From Solea solea (Eukaryota > Chordata > Actinopteri > Pleuronectiformes > Soleidae), in NCBI RefSeq assembly GCF_958295425.1, contig NC_081146.1, positions 11,702,985 through 11,766,984 on the forward strand: a stretch of DNA of 64,000 nucleotides, written 5' to 3'. Position 1 is the stretch's first letter, and each line of letters opens with the position of its first letter. The position numbers and the translations under genes were made by a program. The notes under the pieces are model-generated. The model worked only from the letters and a program-made list of their open reading frames with translations. It was not told the DNA's origin and did not search any database. This document shows, piece after piece, positions 11,845 to 23,829 of the stretch.

Positions 11845-13490
11845 GCCCAAAGCGAATAGTTTTCATGCGATTTATATTTTGAACAGTCAGAGGTTTGACT
11901 TAATCTTTTGTCCCTGTTGTTCTGTGTTGGGTGTAGGATAGTTAAGAGTTGTTTAGCCATGTGACAACCGTCTGCACCCTCTGGATATTCCTAGTCTCCG
12001 CACTGCAGCAACAGCATTATTATTTAATGTGGATAAAGACATGGAGAACACAGAGATGGCTGCCCTTTCACCAATAACTACCGAGGATGTGATGCAGTTC
12101 CACTGTCTGCTCTAATGCTATTCTGTGGGTTCACTGCATTAATGTGACCATTCACAGTAAATGTTCGCTGGCCTCTACAGAATGAGTGGCTATCTATTTC
12201 CTTACCATTTAAGCAGACAAGCAAAGACAGTACTACCAAATGTGTGGTGAGTCACACAAGGCGGTGAGTGACACCCATATGTTAGAAGAGTCTGCATGAA
12301 TATTTTCAATATCTAGTTAGTCTTTGTATATATACGTGTGTCACACAGGGATAGTTTTCTCATTAAACCTGCTCTGTGTGCTCCAATTTCTTCCATTTAT
12401 TCAGTTAAAATGAGTTTTATTAAAACACCAAATCATAAAATGTATTATCTCGAGCCACTTTATAGACTATGGTCAAGGCAAGGCAAGCAAGGAGATGATT
12501 CTGATGAGGTCACTAGGTCAATTTAGTCGGTGTTCTCGGTAGGTGGTGTAGAGCTCTGGTGGCTGACATCACACAGTCCTGTCGTGCAACACTCAGAATC
12601 AAAACAATGCAATTTAGCAGGAAACCATGCCGTTCAAATCCATAGACGTACTGTATATGCAAGGCAATGTCAGTCCGTTGTGCCCCCGGATGCCAAATCA
12701 GCTGGAGACAAACAAAGGGAGAGGATTTCACCAGCACCTCTAAGATCGCAAGAGTCTGCAAATGTGGATCACTGTTATGAAACGCATTCGAAGCATGCGT
12801 AGAAGAAGCAGCCATGGGAAACCACAGGCTATGGATTGTGCTTGTGTAGTGGTCACTTCATCTCGGGTACAGAATCCAACACTCACTTATTTTAATATCC
12901 TGTTTATTTGACATGTGTTTATTGCGATGTCCAAGTGTTCTCCAGAGTAGGTCAGATGAGAGACAGTTTATCGGGAATCTGAAGATGTCTGAATACTGTA
13001 GGATTGGAATAATATCCGCTTTTGGCTGTTTCCATACTCATGAAAAGCCCCCCCCCGGGCATATGGGGCAGTTATATTCAGTCTGCAATTTCCACGATCA
13101 ATTGCAAGATCTCCATTGATTTAGAGTGCAGTGGACTCAGACTGTTGTTCTTTTCATGCAATTTTTCATGCTTTACCTCACATTTTCAGTACAAATTTCA
13201 CGTTATGTTTGTATTAAACATTGTTTTTCCATAGTCCACTGGGAAAGGCCATGTCAATTTAAAAGCAGGACAAGGTTTGATACCTTTTTATTCTTAACCT
13301 TTAATAAAAGGTGGCTTTGTGTAATTCTAGTCAGTTAAGTCAGATGAAGGCTATTTTTGTGTTCAACCTGTGTAGCAAATTAATACGTCTTGTTACTTTC
13401 TTTCAAACTAAGTTCTTAGTTTGTCTTTAAGTGCAGTCGTGGCATTACGGTGAGGGAGAAGGTGCCTGTGCCTTGAGTTAAATAACCGTC

Positions 13491-13498
<8 letters not shown>

Positions 13499-13522
<24 letters not shown>
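13499..13522. repeat. (GA)n microsatellite
   Basis: About twelve uninterrupted GA units. Confidence 0.95.
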
Positions 13523-14950
13523 CACACCTCGTGTCTTCTGTGTTACTAATGAGAAGGCAATACTAAAAATACTGTGAAATGCCTGTGAATAGAGCTGACT
13601 GGTGTAAGGTGAGAGCTAATCAGGGTCTTTTCATGCTCTGACAACTCTGTGTGCCTCCAACAATTACAATGTTGAGGATTAGAGAGTTGTGTGGAAACAC
13701 ATAATATGTCAAACAGTCAAATGATGGTTCCTCTTGGTTGCCTCCGCCAAAAATCACATGGTGTATATGTATGCAAATGGAGGTATACAGCCCTCCTGCA
13801 CCTAGCACTAGTATCATCTGTGGTTATTTTTGATGCCATGATGCAGCAATTGACAGCCTTGTTTCCATGGGAGAAAAATGGATTCAAACACACTCACGTT
13901 TACAGTATAATGTTATCGAAAATTACACATAATGCACACTATCCAAAAAATAAGTCCGCTTACTTATGCATGCATAATGATCGTAAAAGGCTGTAAACGA
14001 CTCTCATTAGCAGAAAGGTTGTGTCGGCTGAAAAAAAGTTTTTAAGCATTGATTTTCCTGCTAGATGCAAAAAAAAAACAAAAAAACAAGCGTTGGTAAC
14101 AAACAGTTTCATAACTAAAAAATGAGGCATGATGATTTAATTAGTAAGCTTAACATATGCTGGTTGGCTTTGTTGTGTTGTATTAATTACTATTTTCCCA
14201 CCGTTTCATGCGTGGTGCCAAGCTAAGCTAACCACATGGTGCTTATGATCACTTGCACATGAAGGGGGTGATACATTTCCGTCTTAAAAAAAAAAGGCTT
14301 TTTCACAAAATCTCAGTTAATTAGTCCTTCAAAGTGTTGTTTCAGCCAAATGAAGTGTGCACAATTTGAGCACCATAAGTAACATTGAATTTGCCTTCAT
14401 TATGGTTAAGGAATGAGTCCAGTGGTTCAATAGTGGTCAACATCACTAGGTTGGATATCACATAGATGGATAAATATCACATAGTTCATCAAGCACAGGG
14501 CGTATAGAGAGACGTACACCATTGAGGGATTCAGTGGACTTAAGTCCAAGGAACAAGAAAAGAAGACATGTCAAAAGTTACATCTTTATTGTACAAATAC
14601 AATCGGAAGACAGTATATTAACGAGATGTTCAGTCCGACTTTGACTCACTGAGACAGAATCACCATTTGGTTTAGCCTCCATCATTAATATGATGACTTC
14701 CAGATCAATGCGTATCGATTGAAGGCCCCCATTCTTGGCTTGTAAAACATTACTGTTGTTCAATTATCCCTTAATTATACCGAGGCAGAGCAGGTCTGGT
14801 GTCACCCTCTCTCTCTCCCCTACAGGAAAGAGACGAGTTCCCTATCATTTCTCACACACATCACCTCCTTATTGTTATCACATCATTATTTGTTCAAATT
14901 AACACATAATGGTAAAATAACAATCCTCAATTTCTAACTTATTGTGGAGA

Positions 14951-15190
14951 GTTAAAGCTCCAGTTAGGAACCTCTATCGCCCCCTGTGGACTACTTAATA
15001 ATTACCAAAACATTCTGGTCTTGAATGACCTAGTTTTTAGCACTCATACTATACTATTTTCAAGTCATATAAGTCATATATATATAGCACAGCAACAGAC
15101 GTTGAGCTATATTGCTTTACAAAGCAAATAAGATGACGTTCAAATAATAAAGTAAAATGGCGACACATGAGCAATCGGACTGAATCAGCT
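14951..15190. repeat. Candidate truncated dispersed repeat
   Basis: It begins with TTAAAGCTCCAGTTAGGAAC followed by CGCCCCCTGTGG, a start that recurs at many teleost loci as the end of a TTAA-associated short element. No matching 3' inverted end was found nearby, so this would be a truncated or very decayed copy. The family is recalled and not verified. Confidence 0.35.
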
Positions 15191-15404
15191 TGGAGGCTTA
15201 TACAGACAAATAAGAGCATTCTGAAGTAAATTCCATATTCAGAATGGAAGTGATTTGTTGCCTTGTTTTTTCATAAGGCATGTGGTGGCTGCGTTGAAGC
15301 ATATGTAATCTGGAGAGTTTGAAATTAGACAATTCCCTATGTGAGGAGTTACAGTCATCCATCTCAGAGTAGAGGATAAACACGGTTTTGGGATGGGGGT
15401 GTGT

Positions 15405-15670
15405 GGGGTAGATCATCTCCTTGGTATATTCCGCATCTGATGCTCACTTGTGCAATGACCTTTGAGTTGGACCCCAGAGTCTTCTTCCACAGCCCCATCA
15501 AGTTCTTAATGAAGGTCCTTAGAGTCCTGTTGATATTTTACAGCTCCATGCATTCCAGTATCGATGTGAGTGGCTTTGAGTCTTTGTCTTTCTCTAAGTC
15601 TATTCATGCAGTGCACCGACAGGTGTTACCGGTCTTACAGTTCTTTGAGACTGCCGGATCCGTTGTTGTC
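15405..15670 (-). mobile_element. Decayed LINE reverse transcriptase fragment (R2/Hero-like)
   Basis: The minus strand encodes, in one frame, ILECMEL, a stop, then NINRTLRTFIKNLMG, LWKKTLGSN and IAQVSIRCGIYQGDDL. This is the fingers/palm part of a non-LTR reverse transcriptase just before the block that normally reads GDALSPLLF. The pattern closely follows the R2/NeSL-type LINEs common in fish. Upstream residues (IDLEKDKDS) fit the preceding ID-KKAYDS block. An in-frame TAA and loss of similarity after GDD show it is dead. The catalytic YMDD segment is absent. Nothing suggests a host gene. Confidence 0.8.
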
Positions 15671-15931
15671 TTACTAGTAGAGCTAGGATGGGTTGATGAA
15701 CAATATCCTGTTTATTCTCCTGGCCTCTACCTTTTGTTCTTATAGCAGCATTTCGTCAGATTCCTATTCTCTGCTCTATTCCATCTATGGCATGTTCCAG
15801 AAGCCCACCTCTCATCAGGTTTCCCTGGTTCCTTGTTGACCGGGGCGATGTCTGAGCCTGTTTTGCTCTATCAGTTGTGACTACACTAATGTTCGAGGTA
15901 TAGGCCTATAGTTTGAAGAGCATATAGAGCC

Positions 15932-16008
15932 CAGCTGGATAACCACGCCTGAACTGGGAATCGAACCCCAATCCCCTGTGCCACCTGTACCACTGATCTA
16001 TCCAGCTG
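15932..16008 (-). repeat. tRNA-promoter-like unit with 10-bp inverted ends
   Basis: The ends are perfect inverted repeats: CAGCTGGATA at 15932-15941 and TATCCAGCTG at 15999-16008. Read on the minus strand, it contains an A-box-like TAGATCAGTGGTACAGG and a perfect B-box core GGTTCGATTCC, the two parts of a Pol III type 2 promoter. GCTGGAT and ATCCAGC would pair as an acceptor stem. However, 13 bases lie between the T-arm and that stem, so it does not fold as a normal tRNA. It is best seen as a tRNA pseudogene or tRNA-derived SINE head. Confidence 0.6.
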
Positions 16009-16009
16009 C

Positions 16010-17480
16010 TCATACTGTATATGAAGTCTATACTGCTGCACTTGAACCTCATTGCAGGTATAGAAGGTTTAAATTTTGCTGCAGCCTCAATAAAAGTTAA
16101 GTACTTCAGGAGCCCTGAGGTGTCTAGATTTCATCACCTCGTATTATTTATCAATGGATGGCTTGTTATCCAAATATCCATGTTCCCTGGACTCTCTGAG
16201 AAAGTATTAGATATAGATATAGATGTCTGCACTCATATGATGCTGTATAACATCTCTATACTAAGTTTTTTTTTTTTTTTAGTGACTGTAGTCTGAGCAG
16301 AACTATCTGGTTGTATTCAGGCTCACACTGGATTTACAGCTATTCTTTATACCTATATGGATTTAGTCATTAGCATTATTATGGTTTACTTTCAGATAAT
16401 GAAACACACATTCCCCCAAATAATTTGAGATGTGGAAGTTCTGTTCTTTCCAGTCTTTATTCTGGATGACATTCTACTCTTTTAGACTTTTTGGCAGTTT
16501 ACGCTTCACTGTGTAAATGTGGCAGTGTTTAAGTGTTCCACAGTGAAACTTCGAGTTTGTGGACATAAATGTGTCGATCAACGATCAATCATGGCTCTAG
16601 AAAAATATCAAAACTGTAATTAAAAAAGAAAATCAATGCTGGTTTGCCAATATAAGTATGACCACCTCCGGTTGTCTCTCTGGAGAGAGAAAGGTATTGG
16701 CTTATTGTACGCTTTTCAATTGATGACATATCTGTGGAGGTCAGAACTGGAAGGCGTAAAGCAGAGGGAGAAGCCACTGGTCCTTCTCATCAGAGATAAG
16801 ACGGGCAAGAATGATGAGACCAAATGGCAGGAGAAGAGAAAATGTCAAATTATTTGATATAGAGGCTTTGAATTTATTGTGTTTCTAGTGGGGAATAAAC
16901 AAGATGGAGAGCTGACACCTTCACCTTTAGCATTTTGAGACACAGTCGGAAATGGCTGTGTCCTTTTGCGCTTTGATATCTCGAGCACATGAAACATGGA
17001 TGATCTTGGATAACATGAAATGAAATGAAGAGCATGCCATTTATCAAACAGCACATGCAGTGATAAATAATTGTGTTTGACTGTAATGTAAATTTCTCTT
17101 GTGAGTATACCACACACTGGAGGTTTCATGCATAAAAACAAAACAAAAAAACAATTGACATTTACTTTAACCTCCTGCATCTAATATTATTGAATAGTAT
17201 AGTCCTTTCTCTCCTCCTGATGTGGTGACGATGGCCTCTCTCGGTGTCTGACAGATCAGCCTCTTTCATTTCTGAAAATGCCAGTGCCGAGGTGCGTCCG
17301 CTGCAGATCATTTTGTTACTACAGTAGACATTCTGTGTGTATCAGCAGGTACAACGGCTGTCCGTGTAATATCTATTAATTCTTCTGCCCAAATCAGGTT
17401 AATAACACTTTTTCAATGTGCACTGCTGTAGGCTGCCCACATGCTGGGATGGTTTGGGCCCACTCTTCCAAAAAGTAATC
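16010..17480. other. Non-coding stretch with no recognised feature
   Basis: AT-rich sequence with a poly-T run near 16267. Short frames (for example 16845-17180 minus) carry no motif. Confidence 0.5.
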
Positions 17481-17481
17481 G

Positions 17482-18010
17482 GTTAAAGAGGCTATATGTA
17501 AGAACTCTTTTATATGAAGTCAATAAAATAACCATGTCATCAGAGATTAATGTGCAGCCAGTATAGTAACAATTTAAAGCCTCATTTGCAGCCACAAACT
17601 GTATTTATGTGTTAGTCTGGTGTTTTGGTCTGTTGCACCACCTACAGCAAGTGTTGGTCCTGGCTGGCCGCACCCCCTGGGTCATGTCTGTGTGTAGTTT
17701 GCATGTCCTCCCCGTGTCCACGCGGTTGGTCCCTTGTGGTGGCGCATTTAGTTGCAGTGGCTCGCAATTTTGTCGTGCAATTTCAGTTGTATTATGACAA
17801 TATTGATCCTTTCCTTTCCTTCTTGGTTTGGTTTCATCCTCTTCATGTGAGCGCCCTCTACAGGCGTCTGCCACACATAACATGATGACCTGAGCAGATG
17901 AGCTGAGCACAAACAAATATGAGACGATTCCTCATTCTCATGGCGCCCCTTAGAGAATGCCGCCCTGGGCAATTGCCCATGTGGCCCATATCAAAAACTG
18001 CCACTGCCTA
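17482..18010. repeat. Composite of dispersed repeat fragments
   Basis: Three pieces look repeat-derived. TTAAAGAGGCTATATGTAAG (near 17483) resembles a common teleost element end. The GTAGTTTGCATGTCCTCCCC block (17695-17730) matches the RTE-like copy at 23441. The segment 17938-18000 (GGCGCCCCTTAGAGAATG and GCCCTGGGCAATTGCCCAT) resembles a dispersed DNA-transposon end. The boundaries are not clear enough to define whole elements. Confidence 0.4.
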
Positions 18011-18734
18011 CAGCCACTCACCCAATAATGACTAATGCAGCTCATAACATAAGGGTTGTCACCAGACAACACAGCGACCCACAGCTATGGGGGTGGAAAT
18101 GAGGAAAGATACCAGACTGAAAAAGCCTCAATACCTCTCACACAAATGTCTCGACCATAAGAAAAGAAAAATGAGGTTGGAGTAAGGGTGCAGTGGAGAT
18201 GCAGTAAAACATATAAATCTATAAATTCAGACAAAAAAGATTCCGCTAAATTTAACTAACGCGCTCTCTTTCCCTCTCTCCCTCTCGTGCACATTGTTGG
18301 TGAAGATTTAACACGTATAATGATTAACAGCACCGTCCTCTCCTCTCGTGTGATCATTCTCCACTGCTGTGATTCTGCTGTGCTGTATCTGAAGCACACT
18401 TTAGATTCATTCTACGCTTGTTGCCGCCACATGGAAATTAATCAAATAGCTTCAGTGTTTATTGAAAAATAAAGCAGATCGCGGGGCAGTTATGTGTTTG
18501 TACACAGTGAAACACCACGTTCCAAGTGCAGCTCCTTATTTCCTCGTTATGGAAACTCATTTTAAATGCTTATAGTCACTATTGTACATTTATCTTGTTG
18601 CTGTTTTTTAAATCTCGTTTTAAGTAACGAAAAAGAAATGGAACATGAAGTGTTAGACTCTGATGCATTAAATACAACTCTTATTGTACAGTGATTTTCA
18701 CAGCATTCAGCTGAAAATCACAGTCGCCTGCAAT

Positions 18735-18775
18735 TATTTCAGCCTGGCAAAGCTTCTGATTGCCAGGCTGAAATA
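18735..18775. repeat. Perfect 16-bp hairpin
   Basis: TATTTCAGCCTGGCAA (18735-18750) is followed after nine bases by its exact reverse complement (18760-18775). Pairing stops sharply on both sides. At 41 nt overall the stem is shorter than a typical pre-miRNA (about 22 bp or more), so a small inverted duplication or regulatory dyad is as likely as an RNA gene. The two arms show no divergence. Confidence 0.85.
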
Positions 18776-18779
18776 CGCA

Positions 18780-20140
18780 AAGCTTTCTCTTTCAGTAGAA
18801 ATGGCACGAAAGGAAGACGAAAAATCAAATGCAAGGTAATGACTGTTGAAGCTGTATGGATGTGAGTAATTTATACCTCCCATTAATTTCAATTACAGAG
18901 ATGTCACTGTAGAAATCTGTCTCTCACACTGTCACACGTCCACCCAGTGAGTCTGTACCCACTCTCACTGAGTTCCAGGGGGGAAAAAAAAAACACAGAG
19001 TTCCATCCACAGAGAACAATTTGCAGTTGTAGATGTGATTACTGAAAGCCTGTGTGACTTTACAACACTTGTGCTTGTGCGTATTAAGTGGAAGCTGCTG
19101 AATGTGATGGGCTGCAGTCGTGTCATGCTGTCCTCGGGCTCCCATGCTGATTGTGTAACACATGGTAAACCCTTGTACACATCCAAACACTATTTATTTC
19201 ATGAAGTATTGCTGGAGAAAATGTTTGTGATTATTCAACAATAATAAACTGGCCATTTCTGAGGAATGTTTTATGCACAGAGGGTGTAAATGAACATTTC
19301 CCAGCCACTTATGTAGGCATCCGGAATGAGCTGTGGGTCTGTGTGTATTAGAATTACAATTATTTAAGGTATAATTCATACTGACAGGAAATTCAGAGTT
19401 TCTCTTGCTCACAGAGCCTTTCCCTTCTTCTCCCTCATATGCACACAGGGTAGCAGTGCAAACCTGGCTTAACTTAATATAGTGTGTTTGTGTCTGCCTG
19501 ATCAGAGCATATTAACCTTTTCCTTTGGGATAGTGGAGACCACAGCTACGCTTATAAACTTGATTGTGTGTTGAAGTATTCTGAAATCTGCAACCTTTTC
19601 TCTAGTTTCTCTAGGCAAAGAGGAAATCAGTCAGTTTCTCCCCAATGTGGGTCTGTGAGATATTGTGCACTGTTCCTACTGACCATTAGTCTATTAAGAC
19701 TGTATTTTTTGTGGCATTATATGATTTGATATTTATAAATCAGGTTATTTTCATTCATATTTCCATCTTCGGGCTTAGTTTGAGTCACGTGGACAGCTTG
19801 GATTTGCTCTTGCATTCATCACGTTCATCACAACATGACAGACGTGGGTGTGACCATTGTTGTGACCAGCTTGTTTACCTCAGGGGGCACAAGTCTTGGG
19901 CACTAAATTGCGAGACAGGGCGATGGAAAAAGTCCAGATAGTGAGTGGAGGATGTTCTTGGTCAACAAATCCCAGACCCCTTTCTCATCTCGGTAAAATT
20001 ACACCTCTTCGCTATGCTCTATCTTTCTCATGTTGTCATAGTTACTATTCTTAGAACAATTCAAATAGCAGCGAGTATAACGTATCGTTTTACACTGGTG
20101 AATCAAATTCAACACTGTCCTTTCAGGACCTGGATTTTTA
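18780..20140. other. Non-coding stretch with no recognised feature
   Basis: No gene, array or inverted-repeat element seen. Only short chance frames. Confidence 0.5.
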
Positions 20141-20410
20141 GCCGTGTTTCCACTACATGTTCCCAGCTTGCCTCTGCACCGTTTGGTTGTGTTTCCATTA
20201 CAATGTAGTACCTCCTCAACGTGGGCGGAGTCTTCACTGCGGTTGCATGAAACTAAAGAAAACTAAAAATTAAAGCAATGCAGATTAACCCATGTTTTTT
20301 TTTTATTGATCTACAGTTTGACATTGTTCGGTTTGATTCTTGTGTCAGACGTCTTGCTCATACCTCTTCCTGTGACTAGTACTAACACTAATGGAAATGC
20401 AGTGGAAAAG
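20141..20410. mobile_element. Candidate MITE with GTTTCCACTAC-type ends
   Basis: The left end GCCGTGTTTCCACTACATG is partly mirrored by ATGCAGTGGAAAAGG at the right end (TTTCCACTRCAT shared). An internal GTGTTTCCATTACAATG and GTGGGCGGAGTC resemble a widespread teleost short element. No clear target duplication was seen. Confidence 0.45.
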
Positions 20411-20419
20411 GGGCGTTTG

Positions 20420-20835
20420 TCTTAAGGTATACTTGTATACTTCTGTGCACATGCAGCATGTGTGCGTGGCGCATATCGCGGACCCTCGTATACTTGCGTG
20501 TCAGGGTCCTGTAGTATCCCACTTCACTATCGGGTGGAGTAAGAGTCCTGACGTAGGGAATAGGAAAGAAGAAGAGAACGATGCTACAGCTCCCATGGAC
20601 ATGTCTGCTTAAAGGACAGTGGACTTCTTCTGTTGTATATATATATTTTTTTCTGCTTGGTGAGCAGGGCTTAATTCTCCACATACCAGTGGGGGGGAAA
20701 TTCAGTTAACACATTCGCTGTCCATGCGCATCCAACACGCTCTTTGCGCGCGGTTCTAAAATCTGGATGAACCGTTGATGACGCCAATCGCATCATGCGC
20801 ACAATGCATGTTGGGAAGTATACCAGGGGCCTTTT
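20420..20835. mobile_element. Candidate CpG-rich MITE with GGTATACTT ends
   Basis: AAGGTATACTTGTATACTTC on the left is mirrored by GGGAAGTATACC on the right. The interior is richer in CpG (GCGCATATCGCG, TTTGCGCGCGG) than the surroundings. It carries no protein frame. Exact ends are uncertain. Confidence 0.45.
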
Positions 20836-20939
20836 AGAATGTTTCTTTGACTGGGCGTAGAGGATGACTAAGATTTTGAGGCCATGGTGATTCGGAAGGT
20901 AGCTTAGCGGGTTTAAGTCTGAACCAGGTAACTGGAGCA

Positions 20940-23260
20940 AAAGTGTGTCTCTGGTGGGAGTTAAAACAGCCTGGTCATCTACTGAGAGCTCCTATGATCA
21001 CAATCTTTACAGCCACGGACACCAGAACTGTAGTTTTCTCTGCTTCCAAGATACACCAAGGTTATCTTTCAGCCTCATAAAGAGTCACTGTGCTGCTGCT
21101 CCTGGAGCTGGGAGTGCATGCTCGTGGAAAAATTTAACTGTTCCCCAAGGAAGTGTGTTTCAGATTCCGCAAATCCATTGTCAGCTGTAAAAATGGATAA
21201 CAACCACTGCAGCACTGTGGCAGTTTTGACGAGTCTTTGACCCACATAAGCGTGAGTTCACCATCAACAACCACTAATGATACACGATGTTTAAGGTTTA
21301 GGATGAACAGGGATGGTTGGTTGATCGCTGGATTTGTTTATTTGTACTGAAAGATAATGTGAAAATAGTGTTAATAATAATAAGGAACAACAGCCTGGTC
21401 AACATTGATTTTGACAACAACAACAAGCTAAATTCCACTAATAATTTAGTAAAAACCTGGTTCTCTAGAACAGCAGATGAATACTAAGACAAAATTCAGA
21501 CATATCAGTCTGACCAGATAAGACAATTATTTATCAAGCTCAGTGTATTATTAATATTATGCTGTATTAGCTTTTTAAAGGATCGCAAAGCCAACTTGTA
21601 TCTCAAATTAAAAAAAAATTATATGTTGTTAGAGGTTTTAAAACGGATAAATCATTCTGTGTAACATTTTTTTTACCGTGCTTTGGAAAAGCTTCCCCTT
21701 TATATCACTGCCTCTCAATTATTTAACACCATTTCACATTCAAATGATGGGCACGTCATTTCATTCCCAGTAAAAAATCTGCATAATTGCTGCTATTAGT
21801 TATTAAGCAACATAATAAAGGCTGTGTTATGAAACTGTTCATTTAACAAAGCCAAGACATAAAAAAATAAAATAATAAATAGTAATGCACCTGACCATGT
21901 CTCATCAAGTCTGACCACTTAATAAACAGAATGAATCATTATGTAGAAATAGATTCATCTTCATGTTGACTTACTAAACTAATGAAAGCAACAGAGCAGA
22001 AAATAATCACTGTAAAACAAACAGAGAAACAGAAACGATGCTCTCTGAATCTACATTCATACCTTTCTCATCTAGAGGTGGAAAACCCTTCAGCACATAT
22101 TGATATTTATATTGATAATGGAAGGAACGTGAACATTCCAGTTTAGATTAAAGTTCATAGTCCCCTTTTGCTGTATATTTCAGAATAAAAGTGTTCGGTG
22201 TTAGGATAATCTCTTATACCCTACTCATTTTATATATCATGTATTTTTTGTTATTGGAGAACACAGTCGGAGAGTCTGTGAAGCATGTACAGTTTAAATA
22301 TTGAGCTGTAAAAGGCAGGGAACTGGATGATCTGGATGATATGAGGACTCTTATCCTTTTAGTGGGGAAAAATATTAACTGTGTGTCTGGATTTTTCTTT
22401 TAGTTTTAAAAATGACTTTAAATGTGCAGTGCATACTTGGTTTCTTAAACACTTTCTTTCTTTTTTGTTAAAATCCTCTTCATGTCCTGATAGCCATGAA
22501 TAAATCAAGTTGTCTGATGACTATAGCACAAACCAGTAACCAAGAATACCTGGAGGAAACCTTACAACTTCAGACAGAAAGAGCCAAAACAGCTTATTAG
22601 GTCTGAACCAATGAACGCGTAGCTGTGCTTGATATTTGCTTACATGATGTGGAAAAATGCAACATCAATCATTAAGCAGTGATCTTTGAGGAAACCATTC
22701 CATGTCGTCTCGATAATGAGTCTATTAAGCCATGATCATGAGACGTTAAAGATAAGAAGATAATGAGACGCTTCAATCATGATTGTGTGATAACGAGAAA
22801 AACATGAATTTGAAACCATAGATGCCCTCAGCCTCAGCACCGCTCAGAACAACTCCTCACTTAGTGATCACATTCAGGCTGTACAGACCATTTCTGTACA
22901 CCAATTGTGTGTCAGCATCTTATCATCAGCGTATTTTCAATAACATCAACATCGGTAGTGAGGATGCTTTTTGCTTTTGTTAATGTTCATAAACTTCTTT
23001 TGCTCTGACGTTTCAAAACCTCCAAGGATGGACTGTAAAAGCCTGAAGGGCTAAGAGACAGGAAAATGAATCACAACATTATAACAGCAGTGGAATATTC
23101 CATGTTAATACTGCAGACCAGTGCTATTTAAAATTGCAGACAAAACTGTTAGTAGGCTAAATCTGTTGTCATTCTGATAATTGTGTGAGCTCTAAAAAAG
23201 AAAATGATTTTGTGTTTTGTGACTTAAAGTCATTTAATTATGAACGCAAGGTCTAACCAC
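20940..23260. other. Non-coding stretch with no recognised feature
   Basis: AT-rich single-copy-looking sequence. No tandem array, inverted repeat or coding motif was seen. Confidence 0.5.
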
Positions 23261-23269
23261 TTGTTCCTG

Positions 23270-23395
23270 CTGGTGTTTGCCACCTGATTGTTTGTTTGTT
23301 GTGTTTTGTTCTGATTTGTCTTTTCCTACCTTGGGTTTTGTTAAAAAGTGCTTTATAAATCTAATTATTATTTGTTTTATTATTACCAGTAATCA
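23270..23395 (+). mobile_element. LINE-like 3' tail
   Basis: Ends in AAAAAGTGCTTTATAAATCT followed by short ATT repeats. AAGTGCTTTATAAATAAA plus a trinucleotide tail is a typical 3' end of L2/Rex-type LINEs in fish. Only the 3' end is present (5'-truncated). Confidence 0.5.
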
Positions 23396-23440
23396 ATTAG
23401 ATGCTGCTGTGAAAGTAATATTCATTGAACAGAAATGAGA

Positions 23441-23725
23441 ATACTCGGCTGGAGTTTGCATGTTCTCCCCATGTTTGTGTGTGTTTATCCGTGTGCTCCC
23501 GTTTCCTCTCGCAGTCCAAAAACATGCAGATGTTAACTGAACACTCTAAATTGCCTTGAGGTGTGAATGTGAGAGTTAACGTTTGTTTGTCTCGGTTTAT
23601 TGGCCCGGCAATGGAGTGGCGACCTGTCGAGGTATGTGACCCTTCTCTGCCCTGTGTCAGCTGGGATTGGCTCCAGTGATCCGTGAGCCTCATGTGGAGA
23701 ATAAATGAATGGATGGATGGATAGT
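23441..23725 (+). mobile_element. RTE/Rex3-like LINE 3' end
   Basis: It contains GGAGTTTGCATGTTCTCCCC, CACTCTAAATTGCC, GGTGTGAATGTGAG and CAGCTGGGATTGGCTCC, and ends in (GGAT)n at about 23705-23722. It matches, in reverse orientation, the copies at 35165 and 63385 in this window. A GATG/GGAT tetranucleotide tail is characteristic of Rex3-like RTE elements. It is 5'-truncated with no reverse transcriptase. The family name is tentative, but its repeat nature is certain from the other copies here. Confidence 0.8.
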
Positions 23726-23829
23726 CTGTCATTAGCATAAGTTGTGTAATGGAAAAATATTGCCATTTTTAGTTTATAGAAAGTCACTATTTTAATAAGC
23801 AGAAGAAGATTTGAAAACATTTTCAGTCA

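Larger units (their letters stand above)
10900..14570. other. Non-coding stretch with two microsatellites
   Basis: Apart from the CA and GA microsatellites listed separately and short homopolymers (a C run near 13050, A runs near 14070), nothing was recognised. The frame at 12513-12815 has no motif. Confidence 0.5.

Noticed and set aside
12634..12646. GTTCAAATCC, a B-box-like word
   Set aside because: No A box at the right distance upstream on either strand and no tRNA fold.
15401..15745. 114-codon plus-strand frame
   Set aside because: It is the antisense shadow of the reverse transcriptase relic on the minus strand.
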